The position numbers were made by a program, and so were the translations under genes. A DNA stretch of 64,000 bases from Diadema setosum (lineage: Eukaryota; Echinodermata; Echinoidea; Diadematoida; Diadematidae). The stretch covers positions 23,345,472 through 23,409,471 of the forward strand of contig NC_092696.1 in NCBI RefSeq assembly GCF_964275005.1, given 5' to 3'. The first letter of the stretch is position 1. The number at the start of each line of letters is the position of its first letter. The notes below the pieces were generated by a model, which saw only the letters and a program-made list of their open reading frames with translations, was not told where the DNA came from and did not search any database. Shown one piece after another: positions 1 through 10,983 of this stretch.

Positions 1-2
1 CA

Positions 3-1574
3 GATCGTGCATTAGCCAGTCGGTCTAAAAACAAGATTCAGAGGCATGTTGATACTGCAACTGAGCTACAGGTGGATACCAGCTCTCGAGCCAGCAAAAA
101 CATAGTTTTAATGAATCTTTCTCAGTCACCAATGGGATCATCAAGGTTGTCGATATCACCCTCAACAGCATCTCCTATGCCATCACCATCATCACAGGGA
201 AAGTGTCAGTCGACTGCAATACGCTCTTCAGCACTGTCTCCCTCAAGACCACCTCTGTCACCGTCATCATCGTCATCATCACCTTCTCCATCACTGTTGA
301 TGGCAGTGAGGTCTCCATCAAGGTCCTTACTTGAGGAGAGACTTCGACTGCCCATTGATGCCAAGCCAGTTTCTCCTGTCTGCTTAGCTCAAGAAGACGA
401 GAAGTCCAATTTCAGTGCCAGTGTCATGACTATTGGTACAGGCATTTTTGATAATGAGAAGGATGATTCTATTATAGTTGTAGACAGCAGTGAGGATGGT
501 GAGGAAACTGAGGAAGAGTGCTGTGATGCCATGGAAGAGGAAGTCTCATGCTTGTTGCAAAAAGGTAGACATCAGCAAGACCAAAGGGAAGACTCATGCA
601 GCCAGTCACTTGTTCATATTGCAAATGAACCCGATGAAGTGCAAGGTATCAGTAGAACTCAACCCCCATTGCAAATAGGAATAATGACGTACAAATCTGA
701 AATGTCTGAATGTCCTACCAAGTTGAAAATTAGAGGAATGTTTGTATCTCATCAGTTAGAGTCTCATTCTGATCAATGTCCAAAGCAGAATGAAGCAAAC
801 ACAAAACAGAATGCAATGTGCAATGTTCAAAGACAAAGGAGGGGACAATCACAGACTATTCACAGAGGTAACCGGAAGAGGGCTTTACGGACAGACTGCA
901 CTGGCAATGCTAAACCTGCCAAGAGTGGTGGTGAACTGCAGTCTACAGGCACTCTCAAAATACCACGTTTGAAGATCAGAGTCAAGGACCCAAATGGAGA
1001 GATTAAAGAAATTGTCACATCATCCTCAGACGAAGAGCGAAGTCCACAGCCACAGGATGATTTCAAATGTCAAGATGTTGAAACCGCAGCTTGTTTGAGA
1101 AAATCCCCCAAGGGGAAGAGTGCAGTTGCTTCTTGCGCACAGAGAGACACCAAAAAGGAATTTTGCAATAGTACTTCTGAGAGCAGGTTTCAAGGAGAAC
1201 AATCACAAAATCTAGAGAACAGGCAAAACATCGTAAATAGTGTTTCAAATCTGCTGCAAACAAACTCACATAAATTTTCTCTGAGCAATTTTAAACAGGA
1301 CATGCAGTCCGAATCAACTTCCCCACCGTTACTCCCCAAAATAGAATCAGATGATGAAGATGTCATTGTCAATGTGGAAGATGAACTTGATATACCTCCT
1401 CTGGAGTGTGTTGAGGGCCCTCCAAACCTCTGTCTGCCCACAGCTCAACCACCGTGTGGCGTTGAGACGCAAAAGGTACGTTTCAAATTGTGTGAGGGCT
1501 CCTCCATTCAGTTTCATATGCCCATAGGTCAGCATTCCCAAAGTAGTAAAACTTTTTCAATATCTCAGTATTGA
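3..1574 (+). CDS. 3' coding part of an unrecognised Ser-rich acidic protein (5' partial)
   Basis: The reading frame is open from the window edge to a TGA at 1572-1574, giving 523 residues with no start codon in view, so the N-terminus lies upstream. I do not recognise the family. Visible features: a Ser/Pro-rich low-complexity stretch (about residues 25-105), an acidic SIM-like segment SIIVVDSSEDGEE near residue 155, basic and Lys/Arg-rich middle parts, a segment LKIPRLKIRVKDPNG near residue 318, and a second hydrophobic-acidic motif DVIVNVEDELD near residue 452. The two motifs resemble SUMO-interaction motifs, which would suit a nuclear SUMO-pathway or chromatin protein; this is inference. 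A strong splice donor (AAAAG|GTACG, after 1475) lies in frame, so the last 32 residues could instead be intron read-through with a further exon downstream. Codon use and length argue that it is a real exon. Confidence 0.65.
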   Translation, partial: DRALASRSKNKIQRHVDTATELQVDTSSRASKNIVLMNLSQSPMGSSRLSISPSTASPMPSPSSQGKCQSTAIRSSALSPSRPPLSPSSSSSSPSPSLLMAVRSPSRSLLEERLRLPIDAKPVSPVCLAQEDEKSNFSASVMTIGTGIFDNEKDDSIIVVDSSEDGEETEEECCDAMEEEVSCLLQKGRHQQDQREDSCSQSLVHIANEPDEVQGISRTQPPLQIGIMTYKSEMSECPTKLKIRGMFVSHQLESHSDQCPKQNEANTKQNAMCNVQRQRRGQSQTIHRGNRKRALRTDCTGNAKPAKSGGELQSTGTLKIPRLKIRVKDPNGEIKEIVTSSSDEERSPQPQDDFKCQDVETAACLRKSPKGKSAVASCAQRDTKKEFCNSTSESRFQGEQSQNLENRQNIVNSVSNLLQTNSHKFSLSNFKQDMQSESTSPPLLPKIESDDEDVIVNVEDELDIPPLECVEGPPNLCLPTAQPPCGVETQKVRFKLCEGSSIQFHMPIGQHSQSSKTFSISQY

Positions 1575-2957
1575 CCTTACAAGCACCGGGGTGGTACTTC
1601 TGTGTCTACCCTTCATACACATTGTGCAATGTTTGGAGTGTCACACTTAATTCACTCCTGCCTGGTTTTTAAAGGCAAATTCCAGCAAATTTTCAGGACT
1701 CCCAAACAAAACCCTCTGTTCGTCTTGAAATTGTCTTGCTCAGTTGTAAACACATAACATTTGTCGCATGGTTATGGAGTTTAATTGAGCACTACGTTTA
1801 TTATTTCCTGCAACATAAATAATATTAAGCATTCAAAGTTGATAAAGTATTCATTTTTCATTCGAAACAGGTAAGCTGTTCAATCTTGAGATTTTAAACT
1901 TCCTTTTTTTGAGCCATGTTTCATTTGCACATTTAATTTTAAAATGGAATTTATATGTCATGAAAGGGAGTGCTTGTACAAATTGTATGATTAAACCGTG
2001 CATGTAGCTTTGAGCCAAATTACAATGATTGGAAAGTACTTGTACTCCAGAATATTTCTGCAATTGTCAGATTGCCTTGAATAGTTCCCGCCAGATGCCT
2101 GTTAATGAGCTGGTCAGGGATGGACACTTCTGCCTTTATTCATCCAGGGGGGCAAAGAAAATATAAACATAGAGCAATTGTTTCATTTTCAGTGTACTAA
2201 GTTTGTGCCAATTGATACAAATTGATTGATAACATTATTTTAGGATGCAATCTAGAAATATCTTCTTCTTTTTTTTTTCAAATTCTCTTTGTTACAAGCA
2301 TCTATTTTTGACCAAAGAAAAGGTGGCATTGTATGCAGAACTTGAGTTCCATAGCCACTTCATATATACAAACCCAGGGCGGATTTTCAAAAAGTTTGGC
2401 ATCCATGGTTGAATATTAGTGCCGCAATGCAGCTATGTTGATTGTGCATCATATTTTACACAGAGAATTAATCAAGGGTATCAAGATTACATTATGTTCG
2501 TTGTTAATGTTTCTTGAGAAGTGTTCCAAGAAGTAATGGGGCCATTGACATATTCCGTCATATGGTACCACTCATAAATTTCTTGCCCATGTAAAGAATT
2601 AGAAAGAATATACATTGTACAATGTAACAGTCCATCAGGATTGAAGGGGCTGTGTGACCACAGACAAATATGATCAAACCTGTCCTACTGTCGCATGTTG
2701 GGACATAAAAACAGATTGTGTAGCTCTTAATCGTCGACATGCTGTATTCATGGTACCTCTTAAAAGGTATTTTCAGGTGTACACTGTATTTGCTGTCATG
2801 AAAATGTTAGGATATTGTGGTAGTGGCAGAATCTTTGAGTAATAGATGGGAGAAAAGATAGAAATTGATGATATACAAGATTTTGTTTGTGAGATTCCTG
2901 TTTGCAGGAGTTAACCCAATAACTGTGAAGGCAAATGTTAGATAGCATCAATCACTC
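1575..2957. other. Noncoding DNA downstream of gene 1 (3' UTR and/or intron/intergenic)
   Basis: AT-rich sequence without a supported ORF or recognised repeat. A variant polyadenylation signal ATTAAA occurs near 1990, but nothing fixes the transcript end. Confidence 0.4.
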
Positions 2958-3416
2958 TTAAAGGGATCATATAGTTTTGGTTGAGACCTAACTTCAGGTT
3001 TCTAACATTTTTGGTGAGATAATGAGAAACCTCTCATATAAAATATGAAAGAACCTGTAATTCTAAGAAGAATTCAATGTTTATTTGATGAAAATAGGTT
3101 TTGAAATGGCTGAGATATACATGTATCTAAAAACAGAACGATCCTAATAAAAGGTGGGACTCACGTTTTATTACAACCGCTGTCTTCAGCCATTCCAAAA
3201 CTGATTCCGCCTAATAAAGATTCAAGATTCAAGATTCAAGATAATTTATTGTCATGTATAAAATATACATAAAATTTGTTTTCGGACATACATAAAGATA
3301 AAGGTGCATAAATATTGAATTCCTCTTAGAATGTTATGCTTGGTACTATTTTATAAGTGGTTTCTTGGTATCTCACAATAGTTAAAAGCCCAATCCTCAT
3401 CTCCACCAATACTAGA
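2958..3416. mobile_element. Foldback MITE, copy A (interrupted)
   Basis: Same family as the copy at 36525-36914. The element is close to one long inverted repeat. The left arm (GATGAAAATAGGTTTTGAAA and flanks) returns as its reverse complement in the right arm. The ends form an imperfect terminal inverted repeat around TATAGTTTTGGTTGAGA (14 of 17 matches with the other end). The right arm is split by a LINE-type 3' tail at about 3219-3310. No transposase is present, so it is non-autonomous. Confidence 0.7.
3219..3310 (-). mobile_element. LINE/SINE 3' tail inserted in foldback MITE
   Basis: Read on the - strand this is a short 3' end with GACAATAAATTATC followed by (TTGAATC)n, a tail form typical of CR1/L2-like non-LTR elements or SINEs that borrow it. 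Comparison with the uninterrupted copy near 36800 shows that it is an insertion of about 92 bp. Confidence 0.55.
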
Positions 3417-6249
3417 CCATCTCTTTTTAAGGTGATCATGAAGGCGTGTATACTGAACCTTGTCTGAAACAGTAGGAAGTACTTTGGTGTTACATGTGTT
3501 TTTGTTTGTTCTTTTTGAATGGAATTTTGTTTCCTAAAGCTTTCACTTTGTCAGAGTGTGATTGCATTTTTTTAAGGTTCCCTGGATGCAAGTTTTGTCA
3601 CTGACAGAATTGCCATGATCTTCAAGTTCAAATGAAATTTCAAGAGAAATGTAAGCTCCATTTTCTAAGTTCATACAAAACATAGTCCTCAACTATTTAT
3701 TGATTTGTTTTATTTATTTAAGTGGTGTGAGAAATACAGGCTCGTTTGTACTCTGCTTCTCAGTTACTAAGGATATTAGCAATGCACAATGACTTACGAA
3801 CATGTTAGCGAATGCATTGCACATTCATGTGAAGCCATTTGTAGTAATATTGGAGTATTGTTTCACAACATGAGTACCCATTGCTTACGTGTTGAAATGC
3901 AAAATTCGGGTTCTACATTCAATTACCTTCAGATTTACAGTCATCATTCTCATAGTGCCATTTTTAGGTTTGATATTTGAATATGTTAGGAGTAGTCTTT
4001 CGATATGTAGTGAAATGGAGATGCGATATTTCTTGGCACTGGTGTGTAAATAACATGTACATAATTTGTAATAGAAGTATGTGAACATCACTGTAGTATA
4101 AAGTGAAGGATTGAACTTCAAATGTCAGTGGTAGTGTAAATGCATCCAAAGGATCATATATTTTTTCTAGCCATGTCCTATAGAAGAAGTACTTGGCTCA
4201 TTGAATGCATTTTCAAGTCCAAGATGATTGGTAATTTATTTTGTGTAATTGAGCCCTGGATTTTGTTGATGTCAAAATCAAAGTAGGCTCGGTGTCAATA
4301 CCTCATTCTTTTCTACTGTCACATGAATTTGTCAAACCTTAAACAAAAGGGACTAATGTTGATGTACATGTATGTGTTGATAGCTCAATCTCCTTCTATG
4401 GTTTATGACAAAATTTGCATCTTAAGTAGTGGCTGAGACTCTTCAAGCATCCCTGGGGGCAAGAAAACAGTATTCAAATACTGACTTTACATGTATGCTG
4501 GGTTTCACATCTATAGTAGTTCACTGCAATTGAAGTGTTTGACTTCACTTCTAGATGGTCACTTAATTTTTTGCATTCAAGGAGACTTCTTTGGTTTCAG
4601 TGTGTTGATCTACATTACTTCATGTGAAAATTGCTTTGTGATAGGTGTGACGTAGCAGGATTACTGGATGTTCTTGCTAGCAGGTTCGTGATTGTAGGGG
4701 AGAAAAATAAAAGAAATCAAATAATAATTCTGCAACTCAGTCTCTGCTGCTCCCACCCCCTGCAACTTTGATCCCAAGTCATTTTAGTCTATGAAGAAAA
4801 CTGTCAAACACATCTTGCTTTTCACCGGCTGGTATGAATGAACATTCAATCTCAAAGTGTTTTACTGTGGTTGCCTTTGACATTCATTACTTGCAATGAT
4901 GGTACCTGGTAGTACATATACACAGAAGGGAAATGAGGATTATAAATGGTGTTACTGTATGGAGCCACAGAGCTATTCCATTGTTGATAGTCTCTTTGAC
5001 TAGAGATACGATTTGTCAAAGATAGAGACCATAAGAACCACCTGCTCATACGCTCATTTTGATATTGTTGGTTGCAGCTAGAATCTGTTTTGCTGTGTGT
5101 ATTCCTGTCTCTTTTAAGGCATATTCATTTCCTACAACTTTTATTCATTTTGTATGAACAATTATTCTTTTAGAGTATCACAAATCCAATTGAGAAGCTA
5201 ACAACCAATTAAGAGAGGAATGTTCTCCTTATGTTTGGAATTTTTATGAGATATGCTGAAAAATGATTTGATATATCAGGAAAATACAGTGCAGATGATG
5301 GGTAGGATGGGCAGCAATTGTGATTCAAACCAATTCTTTAGAAAATGGATTTAGGTAACTAGATCTGAAGACTGTCAAGTCTGGTGGGAATAACATATTT
5401 ATTTTCAAACAGATTATTTAAACAAATGTCAAAGTTGTCCTGTTTTTATTTGCAAGCAGAACTACATGACGTGTTGTAAAATGTGATTCTATTGGAATCA
5501 GGTATGATGTTCTGTAATGTACATTGATGTGAGTGTGGCTTGAGATAGCAAGAGAGAAAAGAAGGGAGTTTGGCGCAGAGAGAGAGAGAGGGAGAGAGGG
5601 AAAAGGTGGGGTGATCCTGGGGGCTGTTACAAGAACTAAGGGGCAGAGTGGCAAAATGTACAAACATTGAGAAAACTCAAATTATTTCAACTCCATCAAA
5701 TCATCAAACAGGGAAATCCCTTTGTCTTTGTTAGATTTAAGAGTCATAATACAGTAGTAGTGTGTCATGACTCAATCAATTTTGTGGTTTAACTGTTCTC
5801 AATTACATACGTGTAGTTTTTCACGACTACTCAAATCAAGGACATACAATGTATATTCACATCTGCATCATACATGTATATACATCTCTCATAACAAAAA
5901 GTTGAAAAACTGAAAGGAAAAGAAAAACGGGTCGCTTTCTGTACTCGAGGAGCAATCATTGTTGCTTTTGTGTGATCGATCAAGTACACTCTGGTAGGAC
6001 ACCTGGCATTCTATTGTAGGTGTGCTTCAAATGTGGTTAATTTCATGGTTGCCCAAAATTGCCTTAATGTCCTGTCATCAGTTAATTTGCTTGCACCTTG
6101 TGATTACATTTAACCCCTGAATTTGCTTGTTACAGACAGGTCTGTATTGTAAAGTTGTGTACTACATGTACTGGTTTATCCCATCACTATCACCATTATA
6201 AGATGACAAAGACAATCGAGATGAAGAAGAAATCAAACTGAAGATATGA
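3417..6249. other. Noncoding DNA, nothing recognised
   Basis: AT-rich, no supported ORF, RNA gene or clear repeat. A short GA-rich tract lies at 5576-5605. Confidence 0.4.
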
Positions 6250-6264
6250 TGACGATGGTGATGG

Positions 6265-6313
<49 letters not shown>

Positions 6314-6345
6314 GAAGATGATGATGATGATGATGATGATGATGA
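6250..6345. repeat. (GAT)n microsatellite
   Basis: Long run of GAT/GATGGT/GATGAA triplets. The poly-Ser reading frame on the - strand is a by-product of this microsatellite. Confidence 0.9.
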
Positions 6346-6479
6346 AGATGAAGACAAAAAAAAAATATGAAAACAACTGAGAAGAAGCAAGCTCTTGGTA
6401 ACGACGTTCAGCTACATAGCTAGTTGTACATTAGTACGTGTAGTTGTATAGATGCAGATAATGGTGGTTGGTATGTGGC

Positions 6480-6625
6480 AGGGGTGTCGATATGTTTTCA
6501 TGGGGGGGGGGGGGGCTTGGAGTTGGAAGATCATTGCGAGGGGTTATATCCCACACGAGGGATATTTTGCATTTTCAGACCTGAAATTTAGAGATCTGGT
6601 GCAAACAGAAATATTTGGAATTTTG
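6480..6625. repeat. Dispersed repeat with G-run and TTTTGCATTTTCAG core
   Basis: A G14 tract is followed by a segment ending in TTTTGCATTTTCAGA. Related segments recur near 15840-15960, 16975-17295 and 17480-17640, so this is a low-copy dispersed family of unknown type. Confidence 0.45.
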
Positions 6626-8990
6626 CCTATCAAAAATGTGGAAAAAATACATGCAAATATTCACAGAAATGTGAACGACTAAATCGCGGCAGTTATACAG
6701 TGTATATCATTTGAATCAAGGGCAGGTGGTAGATACACTACTAGAATTTTTCCTTAATTCATTTGAAGTTAAACGGCTGAGGAAAGTTAATTGCTGAAAA
6801 ATCAGATGAACAAGTAAAAATTTTTAGTCAACAGATTCCACAAATTGTTAACAAGGAGTGAGAACAGCAATTAGCCATCTTGGAAGATAAAGGCTAATAG
6901 GAGAGCAGAAACCTCTTTACAAACAATATTAAAAGTTGATGGCTTGTTACATCTTACAAGTACATTGTATAGTTTAAGAGGTTGAATTGTATCATAGGTA
7001 AGACGTACATTACTTCAAAGAACTTAGAAGAAAGTAGGAAATGGAGGAACTCCATGGAAAACAAACACAAAAACAATATTTCAATATCGTTTAAAGATTG
7101 ATTGAAGTTGAAACCATGAGACGTTGAAGTCCACTTCCTGAAGACACCCACAGAACTATCAAGAATGTATATAAAGACAAGCCATCTATAAAAAGCATAC
7201 TAGGAGTACCTGAAAAAATTCAAACATTCAGGAAAGATAATGAATGCAAATTTCACAAATAAGAGCAAGTGTGTGAATGTGTTAAGTTGAACCGCCAACA
7301 ACAGTTTGCTCTTTTGGAGGAAACAACTTGAAGAAAAATTAGAAGCCATGATGTCTTTTCATTCCACAGATCTTGCAAATTTTAGTTGATAAGGCTGAAC
7401 ATATTTTTATTATCTAGCTAGTTTGAACAAGATGCGGGAAATGGTAGAACAGAAATCTCTTAATAAAAGTGGTTAAAATCTGATGGATCATTTGAAGTGA
7501 CATACCCAAAACATTGAACCATTTGAAAGAGTCTTGGTAAAATGCGAGACAGAGAAACTTCTTTAAAAAAAAAAAAAAAAAAAGGAAAAAAGTGAATGAA
7601 TGGATGTGTCTGCCAATTGTGTCAACATAAAAAAAAATGTAAGTTTAAGGAAAACCCAAAAGAGCAATGGAGAGTATCAAAATTGAAATGGCATTTGAGG
7701 CAAATTATACACTGTATTTAAGGAAAAAACGGAACTGCATGGTAAGTATACAGATCATCTACAGCGTACTATTTGCTCTCAAACAGCAAATAAAGTTTGT
7801 TAGTTGGAATTTGCTGAGAAATCAGAGAAGCTGGCAAGGACTTAAATGATAATGACAGTCACTGTTTATTCCCCATTCAGATCTTGCACAATTTGACAAG
7901 CTGAAATACTGAGCCAGCAAAACCTCTAGAGAATGACAAGCAGAATCCCAACCATGTAAATTTTCAAAGGCTGAAGGATATAATATTCTCAAAATTTTAT
8001 GAAGAAGTTTGATTTCAAGAATATTAAATGAGCTTAAAAGTGCCTGGAATAATTGCAAAATGGAGAAACTTCCTGAAAATACCAAGATGAGGTTGTATGT
8101 GTATTCTACAAAAGGGGTTATGATGAGCTGAAAAGAAGTTGAATGTAAAGAATTATTACCTATCTCCAGTGAATTTGGCAAAAATTGCAAATAGTAGAAA
8201 ATCATTAGAAAGTACAGAATGACAAGTTTCTACAGCTCATTCTGAATTAGTTGATACAAATGTACGTTGATTCAAGAATACATGGAATCTAGAATCTACA
8301 GAACACCAAAGAAATGAAAGCTAATTTATTTGTTATCTAAAAAATAGAGTAATTTTTGCTACCTTAAAGTCAGCAAGACTACAGACAATAAGAAACCAAA
8401 AGCAGATGTATACTCCTCACATCTTGTAAAGTGGAGTCATTTGGTTATGTCTTCTGTTACTCTACATGCGTTGATACTGAAATGTAAAGTATTTTCTTTT
8501 TTTTCCTCTCCCTCTCTTTGGATGTTTTATGTTCTATTGGTTAAAGTGTTTGAAATTGAGCTTGCCTTTATGTTTCCATCTATATCATGTGATTATATCA
8601 AGATAATCTATATCACTGGAAATTCAGTGGTGGACACTGTGCCATAAACTTACAGGATTTAAGTGTGTAGGGATGTAGTGGGCAAGGATTTACAAAATAA
8701 AGACGTTACAGTGATGTATTGGTAGATATAATTTCATTTCGTAAGGCCACACTGTCATAAGACAACCCATTCTTCATGTATGTGTTGCCTGTACAAGTGA
8801 TTAATAAGTACAAAATGTAATATGATAACACATGCTCTCAGAGACTAATACTGAGCGGTACATTTATTATAACAGTATAGTTCAAATTATCCTGCTAATT
8901 TGAAATGTTTGAACACGTACACGTCAAGTGCTTACTTGTATTTGAAATTGAAGTTCTCTTGGAAAGATAGTTTATTGCTTATCTCATGGT
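6626..8990. other. Noncoding AT-rich DNA with weak internal repetition
   Basis: No convincing gene. Diverged similar stretches (CAGATCTTGCA...TTGA...GGCTGAA) appear near 6830, 7370 and 7880, and GAGAAACTTC-like words near 6907, 7545 and 8057, suggesting a decayed repeat of about 0.5 kb. A 127-codon - strand ORF here looks like chance. Confidence 0.3.
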
Positions 8991-9035
8991 CATTGAGCTG
9001 GAACTTGAAAGCATACTAACCTTGTCTTGAGCATC

Positions 9036-9228
9036 ATTTGAATAGCTTTGTCAAATATCCTTATTTCCAGCCTACTTCACACTTTGAAGTGAAACACACA
9101 AAGTCATACATGTATCTTCACAACTTCAAATGAATGTAGATAAAAGTGTCATCTTTTTTAAATAGCTTTTGTCAAATATCCTTATTTCCTATCTTTTTCA
9201 CATTTTGAAATGAAACACATATCTTCAC
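9036..9228 (+). repeat. Tandem duplication (about 120 bp) split by the 6-kb insertion
   Basis: GTCAAATATCCTTATTTCC, then TTTGAARTGAAACACA, then ATCTTCAC occurs twice. The first copy continues uninterrupted through ATCTTCACAACTTCAAATG. The second is cut after ATCTTCAC and resumes at 15248 with TTCACAACTTC. The intact copy serves as an in-window empty-site control for the insertion. Confidence 0.8.
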
Positions 9229-9422
9229 CAGGGGCCGCGGAACCGGGGGGGGGGGGAGGGGGGCTGCAGCCCCCCCTCCCACACACACACACTTTTTGTT
9301 CGTGAAAAAAAAGAAAAAAAAAGGGGAAACTCGGGGAAAAATCACAACACCCATGAATTTGAATTTCCAAAGATTCCGCCCTTACACAAAGTTTCCGTCT
9401 CTATAAGCACCGGCGTATAGCA

Positions 9423-9454
<32 letters not shown>

Positions 9455-10983
9455 GGGCTGATGGGGGCGGTCGCCCCTTAAGATTCTGAATAATTCTGAG
9501 TGCACAAGACTTATCACTTATACATTCCGATATACATTCCGAAAAATCAATAGTCCCCTCATGAACAAGGGGGAATATCCCCAACCTAATCGGGTGCTGT
9601 TCGTTATTCCGAAGGTTCGCTATTCCGAAGGTTCGTTGTTCCGAAGGGTCGTTAATCCGAAACACGCAAATTCCCTATACCTAGAGGTTCGTTAATCCGA
9701 AAATGAAAAGGGGTTCGTTAATCCGAAAATTTGTGCCGTTATTCCGAAGGTTCGTTATTCCGAAGATCGGTTAATCCGAAAATGAAATTCGGAACAATGA
9801 ACCTTCGGAATAACGAATCTTAGGAACTAGACTCGGAATTTGTCAACACTGACAAATTAGGTGATCCGATCTATTGGGAAATCAATGATTTGAGTCCTGA
9901 TCCCAATAGGCATGACCATACAGGTTTCATCTGTGTTGAGGGGACATTGGCCATGTGATGTTTGAAGTCTCATTTAGAAAAGGGAGTCAGACCTGCCATC
10001 TTTGGTACCGAATTCCGTATGCACTAACGAAGATACAGAATGAAGTATATTTTGACCTTTGACCCCATTTTGCACACCAAAGATGGCATCTGAGCAAAAA
10101 GTGATTATTTTGTGAAATGATTCTTGTAACATGGTCTTTGCGTGTGCAAAATATGGGAAAGTTAGGACAATTATTCACCAAGATACAGGATGAAACATTT
10201 ATGACCTTTGACCCTAATTTACATACCCAAGATGGTGTCCGATCAAGTAGTTGTTATATTATGAAATAATGTACGTGACATGAACTAAACATGTGCAAAA
10301 TATTGGGGTGATAGGGGCTGTTTTTCTTGAGTTATTGCAAAGAAAGTTGCAAAAAGAAAGAAATATCTCAATACATCGGAGATAAGCTTTAATTTCAACC
10401 AAGTTTTTTAGCATGATCCCGACATCGTATGAAAAAAAAAGGCACACAGACGATAGCGCAAAGTCTCAGCTACAACATATTAAAATCTGGGAGAATTTCA
10501 CCGAAGGGTAAGTGAGCTAGTGCTCGATAAGGACAATCATGTCAACTTTCACATCTAGAAAAATTCCCTCCCATAGAGATTACACGTCATAACGAAGGTA
10601 CAGAAAAAAGTACATATGACCTTTGACCCCATTTTGCACACCAAAGATGGCATCTGAGCAAAAAGTAGTTATTTTGTGAAATGATTCTTGTAACATGGTC
10701 TTTACGTGTGCAAAATATGGGAAAGATAGGACATGTATTTACTAAGATACAGGATGAAATATTTATGACCTTTGACCCTAATTTACATACCCAAGATGGT
10801 GTCCGATCAAGTAGTTGTTATTTTATGAAATAATGTACGTGACATGTACTAAACATGTGCAAAATATGGGATTGATAGCCATTGTTGTTGTTCATCTATT
10901 GCACAGAAAGTAGTACAAAGAAAGAAAAATAAAGAAAAAATTATGTTATTTTATAGAAATTTGAAGGAGAAGCATAAAAAAAA

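Noticed and set aside
72-74. GTG as a start codon of the first gene
   Set aside because: The frame is open back to the window edge, and animal genes rarely start at GTG; the true start lies upstream.
6196-6390. Poly-Ser ORF on the - strand
   Set aside because: Produced by the (GAT)n microsatellite.
7822-8205. 127-codon ORF on the - strand
   Set aside because: No recognisable domain, biased AT-rich composition and location in weakly repetitive DNA; likely chance.
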